From NCBI GenBank assembly GCA_021234155.1, contig JAJEKV010000059.1:5813215-5877214 (forward strand): a DNA stretch of 64,000 nucleotides, read 5' to 3'. This stretch comes from Isoetes taiwanensis (taxonomy: Eukaryota > Streptophyta > Lycopodiopsida > Isoetales > Isoetaceae). The notes under the pieces were generated by a model, which had not been told where the DNA came from, made no database searches, and saw only the letters and a program-made list of their open reading frames with translations. Made by a program: the position numbers and the translations under genes. Of the stretch, positions 23,732-36,146 are shown piece by piece; the stretch's first letter is position 1, and each line of letters starts with the position of its first letter.

Positions 23732-25563
23732 TTCTTTCTTTTTTTATTCTCCCTTTTTTTTTCTAACCCCGTTCTCCCTCCCTTTGCCTTCCCTTTCCCC
23801 TTTCCCTTTTTTTCTTTCTCTTTTTCTTATCAGCTTTTTCCCTTCCTTTTTATCTTTCCCCGCTCTTCCCATTTTTTTCCACTACTCTCTTTCCCTTTCC
23901 TTTTCCCCTTCCTCTTCCTTTTCCTTTTCCTTTTCTCTTTCCGTTTCTCATACATTTTTTTCGTTCTCTTTTGCTTACCTTTTCATGTGCCCTTTTCTTC
24001 CTTTCCCCACCCTCTTCCTCTTGATCCGTGCCTTTTCCCCATCTCTTTTCCCATTTCTCTCTCCTCTTTTCCTCATGCTCTTTTTGCTTTCCCTTCTCCT
24101 TTTCCGCTTCCCTTTTCCTTTCAACTTTCCATTCCCTTTTCATACTTTCCCCACCCTTTTGCTTTGCTGCGATGTTCCCTTTTCCCTTTCCTTTCTCTTT
24201 CCCCTTCCTTTACATTTTTTCCTTTCCGGTTTCCTTTCGTTTTCATATGCCTCTTTTCCATTCCCTTTTTCTCAACCTTTTTATGTACCCTTTTTTCCTT
24301 CTTTCCCCATCTTCTTCCCCATTTTCCCCTTTCCACTTTCTCCTTTCTTGTTTCTTTTTTCTTTTTCCCCTTTCCCTTTCTTTTCTTTTTCCCTTTCTTT
24401 CTTCTATTTCCTCACCCTTTCCCTCTTCCCTTTTTTTCTCGTGCCTTTTCTCCTTCCTCTTTTCCTATTCCTTGCTCCCTACCCTTTGTCTATTCTAATT
24501 CCCCCCCCACCTTTTTTCCTCATTTTTCCATCCTTTCCTCTTCCTTTTTTCTCGATGCTCTTTTTGCTTTCCTTTTTTCTCTTTCTTCACCCTTTCTCTT
24601 TTCCCCTTTTTTTCGCCATTTCATTTTTTTCTCTTTTTCTCGTTCCTTTTCCCAAGTTCTCTTTTTCCCTTTTCCCCTCTCTTTTCCTTTTTACTTTTCT
24701 TTTTCCCATAGACTTTTGCAACCTTTTCTTATTTTCCTTACCTTTTTCTCCTTTTCTCACCTTTACTTCTTACCCTTCTCTGGTGCTCTTTTTCCGTTCC
24801 CTTTCCCCTCGCTTATTCTATTCCTTTTTCTATTTTCTTTTATCTTTCCATTTTCCTTTTCTCCTTCTCTTTCCTTTTTCCTCTTACCTTTCCTTTATTC
24901 CTTTTCCTTTTTCTCTTTTTTCCCTTTTCCCTTTTCCCTTTCATCGTTTTTCCTTTTCCCTTCTCCTCTTCCTTTTCCCTTTTCCCTTTTCCCTTTCATC
25001 GTTTTCCTTTTCCCATCCCCTCTTCCTTTTCCCTTTCATCTTTTTTCCTTTTCCCTTCCCTCTTCCTTTTCCCTTTTCCTTTTCCCTTTCATCGTTTTTC
25101 CTTTTCCTTTTTCCTTTTCCCTTTTCCTTTTCCTTTTCCCTTTTCCCTTTCATCGTTTTTCCTTTTCCTTCCCTTTTCCTTTTCCCCTTTTCCCTTTCAT
25201 CATTTTTTCCTTTTCCCTTCCCTTTTCCGTTTCCCTTTTCCTTTTTCCCTTTCATCGCTTTTTCCTTTTCCTGTCCCCTTTTCCTTTTCCCTTTTCCCTT
25301 TTCCTTTTTCCGTTTTCCATTTTCCCTTTCCGGTTTCCCTTTTCCCTTTCATATTTTTTTTCCTTTTCCCTTCCCCTTTTCCTTTTCCCTTTTCCCTTTC
25401 ATAGTTTTCCCTTTTCCCTTTCATCGTTTTTCCTTTTCCCTTCCCCTTTTCTGTTTCCCTTTTCCCTTTCATCATTTTCCTTTTCCCTTTTCCTTACCCT
25501 TCCCCTTTTCCCTTTTCCCTTTTCCCTTTTTCCTTTTCCTTTTCCTTTTTCCTTTTCCCTTTC
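23732..25563. repeat. 1.8-kb polypyrimidine tract (CCCTTTTC-type low complexity)
   Basis: The plus strand is almost entirely C and T, mostly CCTTTTCC and TTCCCTTTTCC motifs, with rare purines. From about 24935 onwards a longer period of roughly 45-60 bp appears, marked by CTTTCATCGTTTTTCC and variants (near 24939, 24994, 25037, 25088, 25149, 25250, 25418, 25468). Long open frames on both strands (over 600 codons on plus) arise because stop codons need both a T and a purine on the same strand, so they are not genes. Such a mirror-symmetric homopurine/homopyrimidine run can form triplex DNA. Confidence 0.92.
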
Positions 25564-26970
25564 ATATTGAAGCCATAGTCAAGATGAAATTTTAGTTGAA
25601 GACACGCACACATCATCTCCACCATTGGTCAATCAAATCCTCGACCGTCCGATTTAGGGTGCGGTCCATTACACAACATTATAATATAAGATAGTCTGTG
25701 CACTAGGTGGTAATCTGCAGTTTTAGTTGTGCAAGTTTAGCTTTGAGGCAAGGAACATTAAATGTTGATGCTTAGAGATAGTATGTGTAGTATGGCATGG
25801 CCAATGGTACATATACTGCTAACAGGACAAGAGCAAGTACCACCTCATGGAACAACATGAGATGCCACAATTCTTGGTGCAGAATTTATTTATCAGGTGT
25901 ATTAAGACTGCACAATGAGATAAGGCATGCAAAAGCAAGGATCTGCTTGACAAGGAATTTCAAAGAGAGGAATTGAGAAGGGAAAAGAAGCTGACATATA
26001 TATTATTTATTCTTGGTTCTTTCCAATCCAAAATTCCCGAACTATATTTTAACGCTCTTCTAATTTCTGATATATTCCAATGAAATTCATAGAGTCTAGG
26101 TATACCTCTACACACCTCTGAACTCTGGTCATTTCGTGTCTGTCTTGATCACCTTATTTTGTTTTTGTAAGTGATAATGGATCATGGAACTGAGCTCAAG
26201 TGAATGAGCTTTATGTGTGCATCTCCATCAAGGCAGCATATCTTTCCGATGGGATGATTTGAAGGGAATACTTTGTATTTGTGGAGTGTTACATCTCACT
26301 TTTTCCTGTTTTGTTGGAAGTTTTTGCAGTTGCAATCTTTGCGAGTTAGCGATGCCATGCATAAGGTGCATTCCTTGCTGCATCCGATTGGATGAAAATA
26401 TCGAGATGCCATCCAAATACCCGGATGCAACGATGGACATTCATATTCTTGCTGTGGGAAGTCACCAGAGATGGGTCTGAGAGCATGACGCAACGTACAT
26501 GAAAGCATCAACGACCATAATGTTACTTCAGTTTAAGATGAGCAACATGTAAGCAACTATCTGAATGCCTTAAAAATGTCACTTTAACTAGGAGCTGGAC
26601 GCCCTTTGGATGCCAACAAACATGCTAATGTGCATATATAGAGGCATCAATGACCAAGATGTTATTTCAGGGCAAGATGAGCAACATTTAGGCAATTGCA
26701 CTTGGATGCCTTACACCCTCGATGAATTCACGGAAAGAGCACAAACTTCTATGAAAATTTCTTATTGTTGGATTATATTTGATGCCGATTTTAGTGTTCT
26801 TTAGAGAAACTAATGGAGTGAAAGATGTTGCTCTTCATCTTCAGTGAGTTTAAAATGGTTTTCATGCAATCTATGTGCTTCAAGTTTTGCTTACCATTCT
26901 GATTCTTGAAATTATTCAGAGCAGCGAGAGGCCAACCTCCATGCTTGAGAAACAGAGTTTGCTTGCTGAA
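25564..26970. other. Non-coding, with a diverged ~140-bp duplication
   Basis: AGCATCAACGACCATAATGT to TGAATGCCTTA (26501-26572) is echoed by GGCATCAATGACCAAGATGT to TGGATGCCTTA (26642-26711). No gene is recognised, although the short frame at 26217-26480 is cysteine-rich. Confidence 0.4.
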
Positions 26971-27314
26971 GTTATGGCCCTCTTTCTACGCTGTTGTGCA
27001 ATGAAAACAGCAAATGCATTTTGCCATATTTGGGCCATTTACAGTAGGATTCTGAAAATTGTGTGCCTAGCAATATTTTTAGGTCTTTTCTTGATCTTTC
27101 CAACAGATACTCTTGCTGCAAAAATAGGGCTTGCATTTAAAAGTTATGGCCCTCTTTCTACGATGCTGTACAATTAGAACAGCAAATGCATTTTGCCATA
27201 TTTGGGCCATTTACAGTAGGAATCTGAAAATTGTGTGCCTAACAATATTTTTAGGTCTTTCCTTGATCTTTCCAACAGATACTCTTGCTGCAAAAATAGA
27301 GCTTGCATTCGAAA
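26971..27314 (+). repeat. 172-bp tandem duplication
   Basis: Copy 1 is 26971-27142 and copy 2 is 27143-27314, both beginning GTTATGGCCCTCTTTCTACG, with a few substitutions. A frame runs through copy 1 (LRCCAMKTANAFCHIWAIYS), but it resembles no family I know. Confidence 0.85.
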
Positions 27315-29499
27315 GTTATGTTAAAATCCTTACGACCAGCCAACAAGCTTCACAACGATGAAAGGTAAATTCGATTGTCTTGGCATGTCCTTTGAATCTA
27401 CGTAAGCTCCAAACAAGACTTATTATTATGCAGGAATGATGGAATGTACATGCTAAGTTAGGTTAAACCATCCAGGTGCATTAGTCTACCGTGTTGCTCA
27501 TTAGAATCGGACACAACCTATGTTTCGAATCCAGTTTGCAATGAATGAGTCATTTGAGAAATGATGGTATAGATTTTTGATATGCCAGGTCACATGCATT
27601 AGTTTAAGGCGTGTGCTTTATGGCCACAGTTTAAGGCATGTGCTCTATGGCCACGGGGCATGATGCCATCCAGTTCGTCTATAAAGCTTCCAGCCTTGGA
27701 CATCACCATATTCATGATATGCAACTTTATCTTTCTCGAAGAGTTCTGTCAATTAGAAGTTTATCTTTTGGTCTGTAGAATGGTGGTGGATGCAGAAACC
27801 TGTAATCATGATTTGGTCTGGAGCAGATTTATGGTAAGGATTTTGATGGATCTTTTCCTTGGAGCTTCTTGCACCCAGTCTAGATGCATGGAGCAGTTAA
27901 GAGTTGGATGAATGTTTCGGCATTTAGCAGGTATACGGTTCTTGGTATTAGAAATGTTTAAAAGATATTTCATCATTTAAACTTATTTGTTTGTATAGCT
28001 GCTGCTTCTAACTAATGGTTTATGACATACATTAGGTTGACTTGACAAGTAAATGAACATGATTAGATCATCTATAACTATAGCAAAGCTATCATTTTAC
28101 AAGCGCTGAAGGTTTTCTAAGTTTATTGCCACAGTTGTAAATGCATCCAAGATGTCCAGCCTCAGAAGGCACTAAAACAAGTTGAGAAGATTGAGAACAG
28201 TGCTCCAACTGAGGATTTAAATTGCCGTACTATATTTATCGTTCTCTATAATTGTATGGACTTCAATTTTTGGACCATAATATATTCTGTGGACAAAACC
28301 AAAATCAATATTCTGTGGGCATAACCAAAATGCTTATGCTTTCTACAAATCTCTAGCTCTAGAATCTCCTCTTTCTTTTTCTTTCTTAAGACTTGCAATT
28401 TTGTTCCTTATTTATTATTTCATGTCATAGTTTGAGGGCATTCAGAAAATCGAGCACAACAGCAATGCACAGTGTGATTCTTGCTTGCAATCTTTTCAAG
28501 GCTTTCTATAGTTCTTGGTGTTTGATTATTCTTGAGCTGTTGCTACAGTATTTTAGGTACTTTGTTGCATCATTTATCCATTATTATTTCCTTTTGCTCA
28601 TTTCATAATCATTTAGACTTTGAGTTTGGAAGATAATGACTAATCACCCTTAATCATATTCCATAGCCATATTGACCTATTACGCTCCCTTCCTAAATGA
28701 AGTGTGCTCTGTATTATTTTCTAAACTGCTTCTGCTTTCTTACAGGAAATATCCAGTCATATCCATGGGACATGCTCCAACATCTGAGCTTAGCCTAGAA
28801 GTTACTATGGGAAATGAGGCTACGTAGAAAGAATGAGGCTACGTTGAATGATCTTTGTCAATATGTCTATGCTTCTCGACTGGACAAAAATTACATTCGA
28901 TAGATCTGCATGGAAAACATGGTGTCCATGCCACATAAAGGCTTTTATAAAGGAAGCAGTTGGTTCCATCAGGAAATGCTATATTGCCAGTTAGCTTCCA
29001 TCTGCTTATGATCATTATACCTAGGTAGCAGTGACATCACAACTTGAATTCCACTTTTCTCTGTTGTTTGCAGTGCATGCCATTGGCTAATCCATATGCT
29101 TATGTTTGGATTCTCCTTATGTTTCAAAATAACTTGGATCGTGTTGAATCATGTCTAGAACAAGAATGCCACAATGTTGTTAAGGAAAACAAATTTCTAC
29201 ACATCTGTGCCGAATTTGTTAGATGATAACTGGGGCAGGAAAGATGTTGAAAGTTGTTAGATCCAGTAATATTGCTGCTGCATTTTTTTGCAGTATTTGT
29301 TACTGCCAAAACTATGTGGTATGGCTCCACAATCACTCTAATGCCGGTGGCGTAAATGTAAGCTTAAGACAGTATTTTCATGCTACTCTAAGATGTGTTT
29401 CTTAGTAGTTTATTAAAAGATTCGTGCCACAATTGCTTTGCCATAAGAAAATACAGGTCGTGTCTGGGAATTGTTGTTGAGAACTTCCATGTGGAGAGC
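27315..29499. other. Non-coding, AT-rich, no recognisable gene
   Basis: Only short scattered frames. It may include intron sequence of an undetected gene; I could not find convincing exons. Confidence 0.3.
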
Positions 29500-29545
29500 A
29501 TCCGTTCTCTTGAATGATTATAGTTATAGTCTTTGAGCAAGATAA
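29500..29545 (+). repeat. 46-bp direct repeat, left copy
   Basis: Begins ATCCGTTCTCTTGAATGATT and ends GCAAGATAA. An identical copy lies at 31167-31212, about 1.67 kb away. Confidence 0.85.
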
Positions 29546-30930
29546 ACTTCCACGATTTTGGTTTTGTATTTGGAATTCAGTGGTGTGGGGTAAGATTTGA
29601 CTGGTGTATTGTATTGAAAAGCGTATAATTTGAGGCATTTGAGGAGCTTAATGGCGTTTAGATGTTCCTTTAGGAATCAGGGCGAATTTCCCTGGGCATT
29701 TGCAATGTCTGCAAATAGAATGAAGAGGTTGTCTGGAAATAGAATGAAGAGTTTGTCACGTGATGATTTGTCTGGCGAGGTCTCAGACTGGGCAAGTTTG
29801 CTCTTTTTTTTACCTGATTGAAGCATGTGATCCGTTGTTCTGCCCGGCGGTAGGAATATCGGTTAAAAATTTGCATCAGGAGCTTGAGTTATGGTGCCGG
29901 CCGGGATATCCAACGGCTAGGCTTTTCTCGGAAAAGATGCGCTATCTATATTTTAAGGCGAGCGGGAACAGAGGTGAGGCGGGACCACCTTGAGCAAAGC
30001 GTATGAAGCGAGAAAGCGTATGAGTAGGAGGAGAGTAGAAGCGAGTAGGAGGAGCCGGCGGAGAGTAGAGGCTGACAAGTAAGGGGGAGAGTAGGCCTTG
30101 AGAGCGAGGGAGCAGGCGGCAAGTAAGCGGGGAGAGTAGGCAAAGTTTCTTGCAAAGCCAGAAAATTTGAGGCAAAGCAAGAACATCCCCAGGCTCTGCC
30201 CGTCTGCGTATCCGGGATATGCATGGTCTGCGGACCTTCTCTTCAGTGACCATGAGTTCGTCAAGTGGCAAGCTATTTTTTATGGAGACCTTAGGAAATG
30301 GCAAGCCATTTTTCTCTAAAAATGCCGGCGGTGATCCGGCATCGTACCGGGATATGCTCCGGATCCACTACTGGGATTTAACCTCACAAACCTAACCCAT
30401 AATACTTGGAAACAACAAGATTGGTAACATTTACGGAATAATACCAAGGCACCACTCTTTAGAAAGCTCTCGACGAGAGGAATCCAATGGCGTGGGCCCC
30501 ACCTTCATCCGACCCCTCTACTGTAAGTTACGGGCGTTTGAAGTGATTACACAAAGGAAGCTTCCTAGAAAGTCCATTCATAAATGTTGGTGTCACATCA
30601 TTACTTTTTTTATTAAATAAGGGTGCCACCTCACCTCCTTTAATAAAAAATTGCAATTAAATAAAATACTTAATGGCCAAGATTTCACCTCCCCCTTTTG
30701 ATCCAATGGCCGAGATTAGCTGCACCAAAAAGCACTTTTAAGGATCTTCTTTGCACCTTCCTTGCAAAAATCAAGGGCTAGGATTTATCCTACCCTTTTG
30801 ATCCAACGGTTGAGACATGTTGTGCATGCCACATCCAGATCATGACACACTGCCACCTTAAAAATGGACGGCTGAGATCGATATAAATATGTAACACCCC
30901 CTATGTGACCACCCCAATATGGCGATTCCT
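29546..30930. other. Non-coding insert between the 46-bp repeats
   Basis: Contains a GA-rich block with AGCGAGTAGGAGGAG-type repeats (about 29960-30130) and a promoter-like block near 30690-30880 with two copies of a TTTTGATCCAA(T/C)GG motif. No gene is supported. Confidence 0.35.
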
Positions 30931-31165
30931 TTAGATTGGCCTAGGTCCTCAAAGATTCTCCCAAGATTCCCTTAGATTCCTAAATATTCTATGTCAATTC
31001 TCTTAGATTATTTAAGGTCCTATATAGATTCCTTTAGATTCTCCAAGATTCCATCAAGATTCCCCTAAATTGCCAAAGATTTTATGAAGGTTCCCAAAGA
31101 TTCTCCTGAGATTCCTATAGATTCCATTGGATTCTAGAAAAATTCCCTTAGGCTCTCCAAGATTC
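30930..31165. repeat. Degenerate short tandem repeats of a TTAGATTCC / CAAGATTCC motif
   Basis: At least a dozen variants of (T/C)(T/C)(T/A)AGATTC(C/T) recur at 10-30 bp spacing, interrupted by AATATTC and GGTTCC variants. It ends where the right copy of the 46-bp repeat begins. Confidence 0.6.
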
Positions 31166-31166
31166 T

Positions 31167-31212
31167 ATCCGTTCTCTTGAATGATTATAGTTATAGTCTT
31201 TGAGCAAGATAA
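31167..31212 (+). repeat. 46-bp direct repeat, right copy
   Basis: Identical to 29500-29545. The sequences flanking the two copies differ. Confidence 0.85.
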
Positions 31213-32640
31213 CTAGATTTTGTTTGCAAGTTAACCTTCAAGTCTAAATGATTACCTTCTGCTCTTCCCTCTTGACTTTGCTCTAGGCTTGCTAAATCGT
31301 GTGCACAGTTATGTTTATACCTTTGTTTTAGCATTACCAAGGCTTTGGATGCATTAATGTGACCATCAACTTTTCGGTCTTGCAGCTTTAAATCATTACA
31401 AATTTAAGTTCCAAATGTGAACCATGGCAGAGGAATTTGTCAAGCATCCATGATTCCAACATGGACTCTTGAATGGGTTGTGGATATATGAGAGTTCTTG
31501 CTACAATTCTATAGAGTAGCTGAGCTCTATTGATATGGAAGAACTACAATAATAACCCCTTTAGTCCCAAGCTAAAGCCAATATCCCATGATATTTTACA
31601 AATTGATTGTGCATTTCGAAGTCCAAAGGTCAAATAATAGATAATAACAATGCAAAATGAGAGAACAATCTCAAATCAAATAGCAACATGGCAAATATTT
31701 AATTGAGAAATCCTTGAACAAAAAACATAGGTATTAGTAAACCACTACGAAACCTTGACCAACCAAGATCAACAACATCATAGGACCTTCAACTTATACC
31801 AACTAGACACAAATTAAACAAACACTACACCTACTTGACATATTGTCACTAAAGCCTGGCAATGCCAAGCGTCATTACTACTTTATTAGCAAATTGTTTT
31901 ATATATATGTTGAGCCATAGATGATGTATTCATGAGATGGTTAATAACCATTTGTATGCCTTTCTTTCCTATCACTCTTTGTAGAAAAACTAATCAAACA
32001 TAGCTGCAACATAGGCCATACATTACTATAAAAGCCTAGATATGACACTGACATCTACATACCAAACCCAACATATCATAGTCTTACCAAAGCCCGACAA
32101 CACTAGGCAACTATTACTATCTCCCAACTTCAATTTCTCTCTTCCTTCCATCTCAAGTATACCTAGCTATTATAAGTTAGTCTACAACTCTTTGGTCGCC
32201 ACATAGAACCGTACTTATGCCCGGCAACGCCGAGCACCCGTTACTAGTTAATTATTAAGATGGAAACCTAACCCAAAATCCTAATTCGAATTTAGGGCTC
32301 AACCTAATATTAAAAAGGGCTAAAATATCAAATTTGTTAATATTAGCCAACCCAGAGTTGCCACCTGGCCCAAATCGATTGGGCAAGGAAGAGTTGCTAA
32401 CTTGGAACCCAAATGGGGGTTTTGCCCCAATTTGAATTGGGGGGAGGTTGGTGGAGGAGGAGCTGCTGTTCTACCCTGTTCCAGCCAGAAGGATGGAGAA
32501 CCAGAGAGATAGTAGATCTAGCTATGATCCCGGTTAGTACGTAGATAGCTTGGATTCCTAGACATTAGAGGCAGTTTGGGATATAAGTTTGTCCTCCTAA
32601 GAAAATTGCATAATATTTTTTATTTTATTTGTTTTCAATA
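31213..32640. other. Non-coding, with Helitron-like 3' ends
   Basis: AT-rich DNA with three related termini: GCCTGGCAATGCCAAGCG (31855), GCCCGACAACACTAGGC (32093) and the best one at 32219-32247. No gene; probably decayed non-autonomous Helitron copies. Confidence 0.4.
32219..32247 (+). mobile_element. Helitron-like 3' terminus
   Basis: GCCCGGC-AAC-GCCGAGC forms a 7-bp stem with one mismatch, followed by ACCCGTTACTAG and then T. A short GC-rich hairpin just upstream of CTAG, with insertion before T, is the hallmark of Helitron 3' ends. A cleaner copy lies at 57092-57119. The 5' end (TC...) is not identified. Confidence 0.5.
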
Positions 32641-32769
32641 TGGTAGAGTGCAACCACCATTTACCTAACTACGTACCAAACAATTCCAACAACTATTTTC
32701 TCAACTACTACCTCCTTAAAAGGCTCCATCGAAGTTTGGTTTTCCTTAAAATGCTCCATCGAAGAAAAT

Positions 32770-33256
32770 TTGGACTTGGTCTTCCTGAAATGCTCGATGC
32801 CAGGAGTTTTATCTGCCCATCATGCCACGGTGTCCACAGCCACGTCATACAGTGAAGCTCGGAAGCTTTTCCGACCAATTCCGGTCCACATCATCAATCC
32901 CGAATATATGGAGATGGAAACCGAGTTTTTTGTTTTCGCGCCTCGTAACTTTCTTTTCCGGATTTGCAATGAGAAATTTCGAATTTGGAGCTTCCCCTTT
33001 TTACATCTCAAATTTGAATTTGGAGGTAAGTCGTGGAATTTTCTAAATGGTTTGCTTGTGATTAGTGTTGGTCTTTTTTCTCACTACCGGGATGGTGAAA
33101 TCAGGATTCTATTGCACGAGGGTATGCACGGACATGGAATAGGAAACAAGGAGGACTTAAAGGAAAGATGGATGAGGATAAACTTAGATCAATTGGAGCA
33201 AAGCATGCGAGACATATGGGCACATGGAAGCATTTATCCCGGGATCCTATTAGCGG
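32770..33256 (+). CDS. Upstream exon-like frame of the unassigned gene, uncertain
   Basis: An open frame with protein-like composition in its second half (NKEDLKERWMRINLDQLEQSMRDIWAHGS near 33150-33230), ending just before a GCG|GTAAAA that could be a splice donor. A GGAG|GTAAGT at ~33024 is another possible donor. Its proximity and orientation suggest it belongs to the gene at 33260-35654, but the frames do not join cleanly. The domain is not recognised. Confidence 0.35.
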
Positions 33257-33259
33257 TAA

Positions 33260-35654
33260 AATTTCGAATTTAATTCTATCACTAGCTTGGTTAAGTTTGT
33301 TTGTGAGGGAAGGAATGGTCTATTAGGATATTGCAAAAATATGTGGAAATACATAGGCCACCTACGTTCTATAATCCGGGGTAATTTGCAAGCAATTGAT
33401 GCACAAAAACGTGAATTTGAAAGCCTATTGTGAGAGAAGGCTTCATTGCTCTCGCAGGTTGTAACTCTGAAGAGGAACATGATGCAAGCTCAAAATGAAA
33501 ATACTTTAAAGGATTTCATTATTAAACAATCAGAGAGAGAGAAGTTTCAAGCTGAGAATCTTCGCATGAGAGCTGAATCTACAGTTAAATGTCTGGAAGC
33601 TCGCTTAAAAAGATTGAAGAAAACTTCTATGGGCTTTCGGGAAAGGAAAAAGAGTATGAAACCTATTGAGGTTTTAGCTCCAAAAGGGGGAGCGGCAAGA
33701 CGAAGAGTTTATGCTGTTCATCAAGTCTTGAGCAAAGAAGAAAAAAGTGGAGTGGTAAGAAGAAATGTTGGGAACTTCCTTGTGAACATGGTTTCGAGGG
33801 ATGAAATTATTGACTTGTTAAATGCGCCATGCAATGCAGCATTGAAGAGGAATATTTTAGATATGGTTATAAAGGACGTTGCTTCAAACATGGATGCAGA
33901 TGAGGTACAAGCAACTTGCGATTCTATTGGTTTGAGTAGACAGGGTTATAGGAGCCTCTTCAAACCTTTTCAAGCTGCATTGAGGACACTTGGCACCAAG
34001 AAGGTCATTATACCTCGTCCATATGCGATTGAAACTAGCAGAAGAAAGAGGAATGCAAAAGTTGACGAGGTACTTGGTGGCATGCATTCAATCCAATCCG
34101 GAGCTCCATTGCTTGTGAGTAAATCAAAAAATAACAAAAGTGAAACAATGAATGAGAAAAATAATATTTGGTTTGATTTGGAAAGCATCTTAAAACTTAT
34201 GGTTGCCTTTTATAATATGCAATCTTCACAGGTAGATCAGTTGGAAGTTTGTATTAAATTGGATGAGATGGAGCTAACTAGTAAATCAAAATTTGAAAGA
34301 GTCTCCATTGTTCTTATGAACTTTGCTTTGGGATCAAGTTATGAAATGCAGTTGCAGCTGCCCAAATCTAAAAAGAGATCTAGAATGGTTTTCTCCGTGA
34401 CAATCGGAAGATCACACATGGTGGCTTGGCATGTTCCAGGTTCATAAAGAAACATTTGCAATTTTTAAGTGGATATTTGACCAGACTGAACTCCCAAGAA
34501 TTATTAGCTTGTATGAGTCAGGGGAACTATTGCATGTGGATGGTCACGGATCCTTTAAGGTAAGATTTCATTTGGCTTGTGACTTGAAAACTACAAAAGC
34601 TATGTATAATATAGTTAGTTCACCAGCTCATACAACTAGGAATTGCATCTACTGTATGTATAGGATGAAAGAGCAAAGAAAGGGCAAAAGTTCTAGCCTC
34701 TTGTCTTGCAATCAAAATGCAGGCCCTGATAGGCATTTGATGGACAAAGACTTTGAACCTGTCTTGCCAATTCCTTTGCAGAGAGTGCATGTGTGCACTT
34801 TGCATGCAATGGTAAGAATTATAGAAAAAATGATACATAATAGTTGCATGTTTGTTTGGAATATCTTAAAAAGCGAGGAAAGAAGGAATAGCAAGGGTTG
34901 AGGAAGTATTATCAAATCTTTGGACTCCATGGTGGCAATGTAAAACTTGAAAAGGACCTCAAACGTTGGGGGTAAGAGCTCGGTACCATCTAAAGTGTCA
35001 TTAGGTGGTGATAAGGCTAGACATTTTTTAAAGAACGTAGATCCCAAAAGGAAAGGCACATTTGAGTTTGGCAAAAGATTAGTGGAGGCAGAAAGAGATC
35101 GGACTGATGGAGCTAACTCTACTGTAAAAAAATTAGATGCATGGAATGCATTTTCCAATCTTAATATTCTATTGCAGAAACATACATACAGTGACGAAGA
35201 CAAAGAGGAATTTCAGTTACTTGTCTCAAGATTTGCAGAAGCATATATCAAGGCATGGGGCGAGAATGAGGTAACTCATTACATTCACGTTCTATATGCC
35301 CATGGGCCTTGGTTTGCAAAGGAATATGGCAGCCTTGCAGTGTGGAATACACAAGGCATGGAAAAGTCCCACAAACAAGCGAAGATGGCTTTTCAGCGAG
35401 CTACTCAAAGAGGAGGATCTTCCTTAACATCAAAGCCACTAAATCAGCTTGGAATATGGTTTTATAGGAGGTTACTAGCTAGGCATGAAAGGAATATTAG
35501 GAGAAGAGCCAACCCATGCTTGATTAATGCATTTAAAGAGGCTGCTCTAAAGCACAAAAGGGAGTCATGGGAGAAGTCCACAGCGAGGGAAACACAACGC
35601 CAATGGAGGAGCAAAAGAGTTAGAATTGGAAAAAAATATGTTGTGGCAGATTAG
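33260..35654 (+). pseudogene. Unassigned transposase-like gene, frame-broken
   Basis: Three plus-strand blocks form one protein-like ORF set. Block 1 (33260-34430) has a coiled-coil/basic segment (QSEREKFQAENLRMRAESTV), then a region with AVHQVLSKEEKSGVVRRNVG; an in-frame TGA lies at 33431. Block 2 (34401-34901) reads ELLHVDGHGSFKVRFHLACD, SSPAHTTRNCIYCMYRM and RVHVCTLHAMVRIIEKM. Block 3 (34947-35654) reads TDGANSTVKKLDAW, VTHYIHVLYAHGPWFAKEYG and NTQGMEKSHKQAKMAFQRAT. A bridging piece (GLHGGNVKLEKDLKR) sits in a third frame near 34905-34975. A D-rich strand followed by a CxxC-like motif, then a 'YIHxLxxHxPxFxxxYGSLxxxxxQGxEKxH' box, recalls C-terminal regions of transposase-like proteins common in animal and early-plant genomes. 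I cannot name the superfamily or prove DDE catalysis. A 118-bp GT-AG intron is possible at 34114-34231. Confidence 0.6.
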
Positions 35655-36146
35655 ATTTCTCAGTTTACAGATTTGGAGGTGAGAGTTTACATGATTTTTA
35701 TGGCTTTTATTATTTGCTTTTAGTTTACAACAGTAACTTCTTTGGTTATTGTTTGTAGGGAGTCCTTTGAAATTGATGTAGACTGGTTTTATGACTGGAT
35801 GGTTCATTTTCATTACTCATAAGCACCACCATAAGCACCTTGCACTTACATTTCCATATTATTGAGAACTTTGTTTTTTTAAAGTATCTTCTTTGGTTAC
35901 AATTTGTGAACAAATGTACCTTGATTTTTTTTGTGGTTTTGATGTTTTAAATGCTCAAATTTATGAATATGCATCATGCGAGACTATTTATATGAAAAGT
36001 ACCATGGTTTAAAGAGTGATTTAGAACTTAAGCTCTAAAATATTGCCTTGAACTCACGAGGCGTGCGGTATAGATACTCTATAACATGCTTTGAGCTTAA
36101 TATTTGTCATCGATTGACACTAACTTTTCTTGCCTTTAATTCATGT

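Noticed and set aside
23669-25595. Two open frames of 633 and 603 codons and purine-strand Lys/Glu/Gly frames
   Set aside because: They follow from the near-pure pyrimidine composition, which cannot form stop codons on either strand; the peptides are low complexity (Phe/Pro/Ser/Leu).
26217-27177. Cysteine-rich or hydrophobic short frames
   Set aside because: No domain, no splice context, and one spans a tandem duplication; they could be chance.
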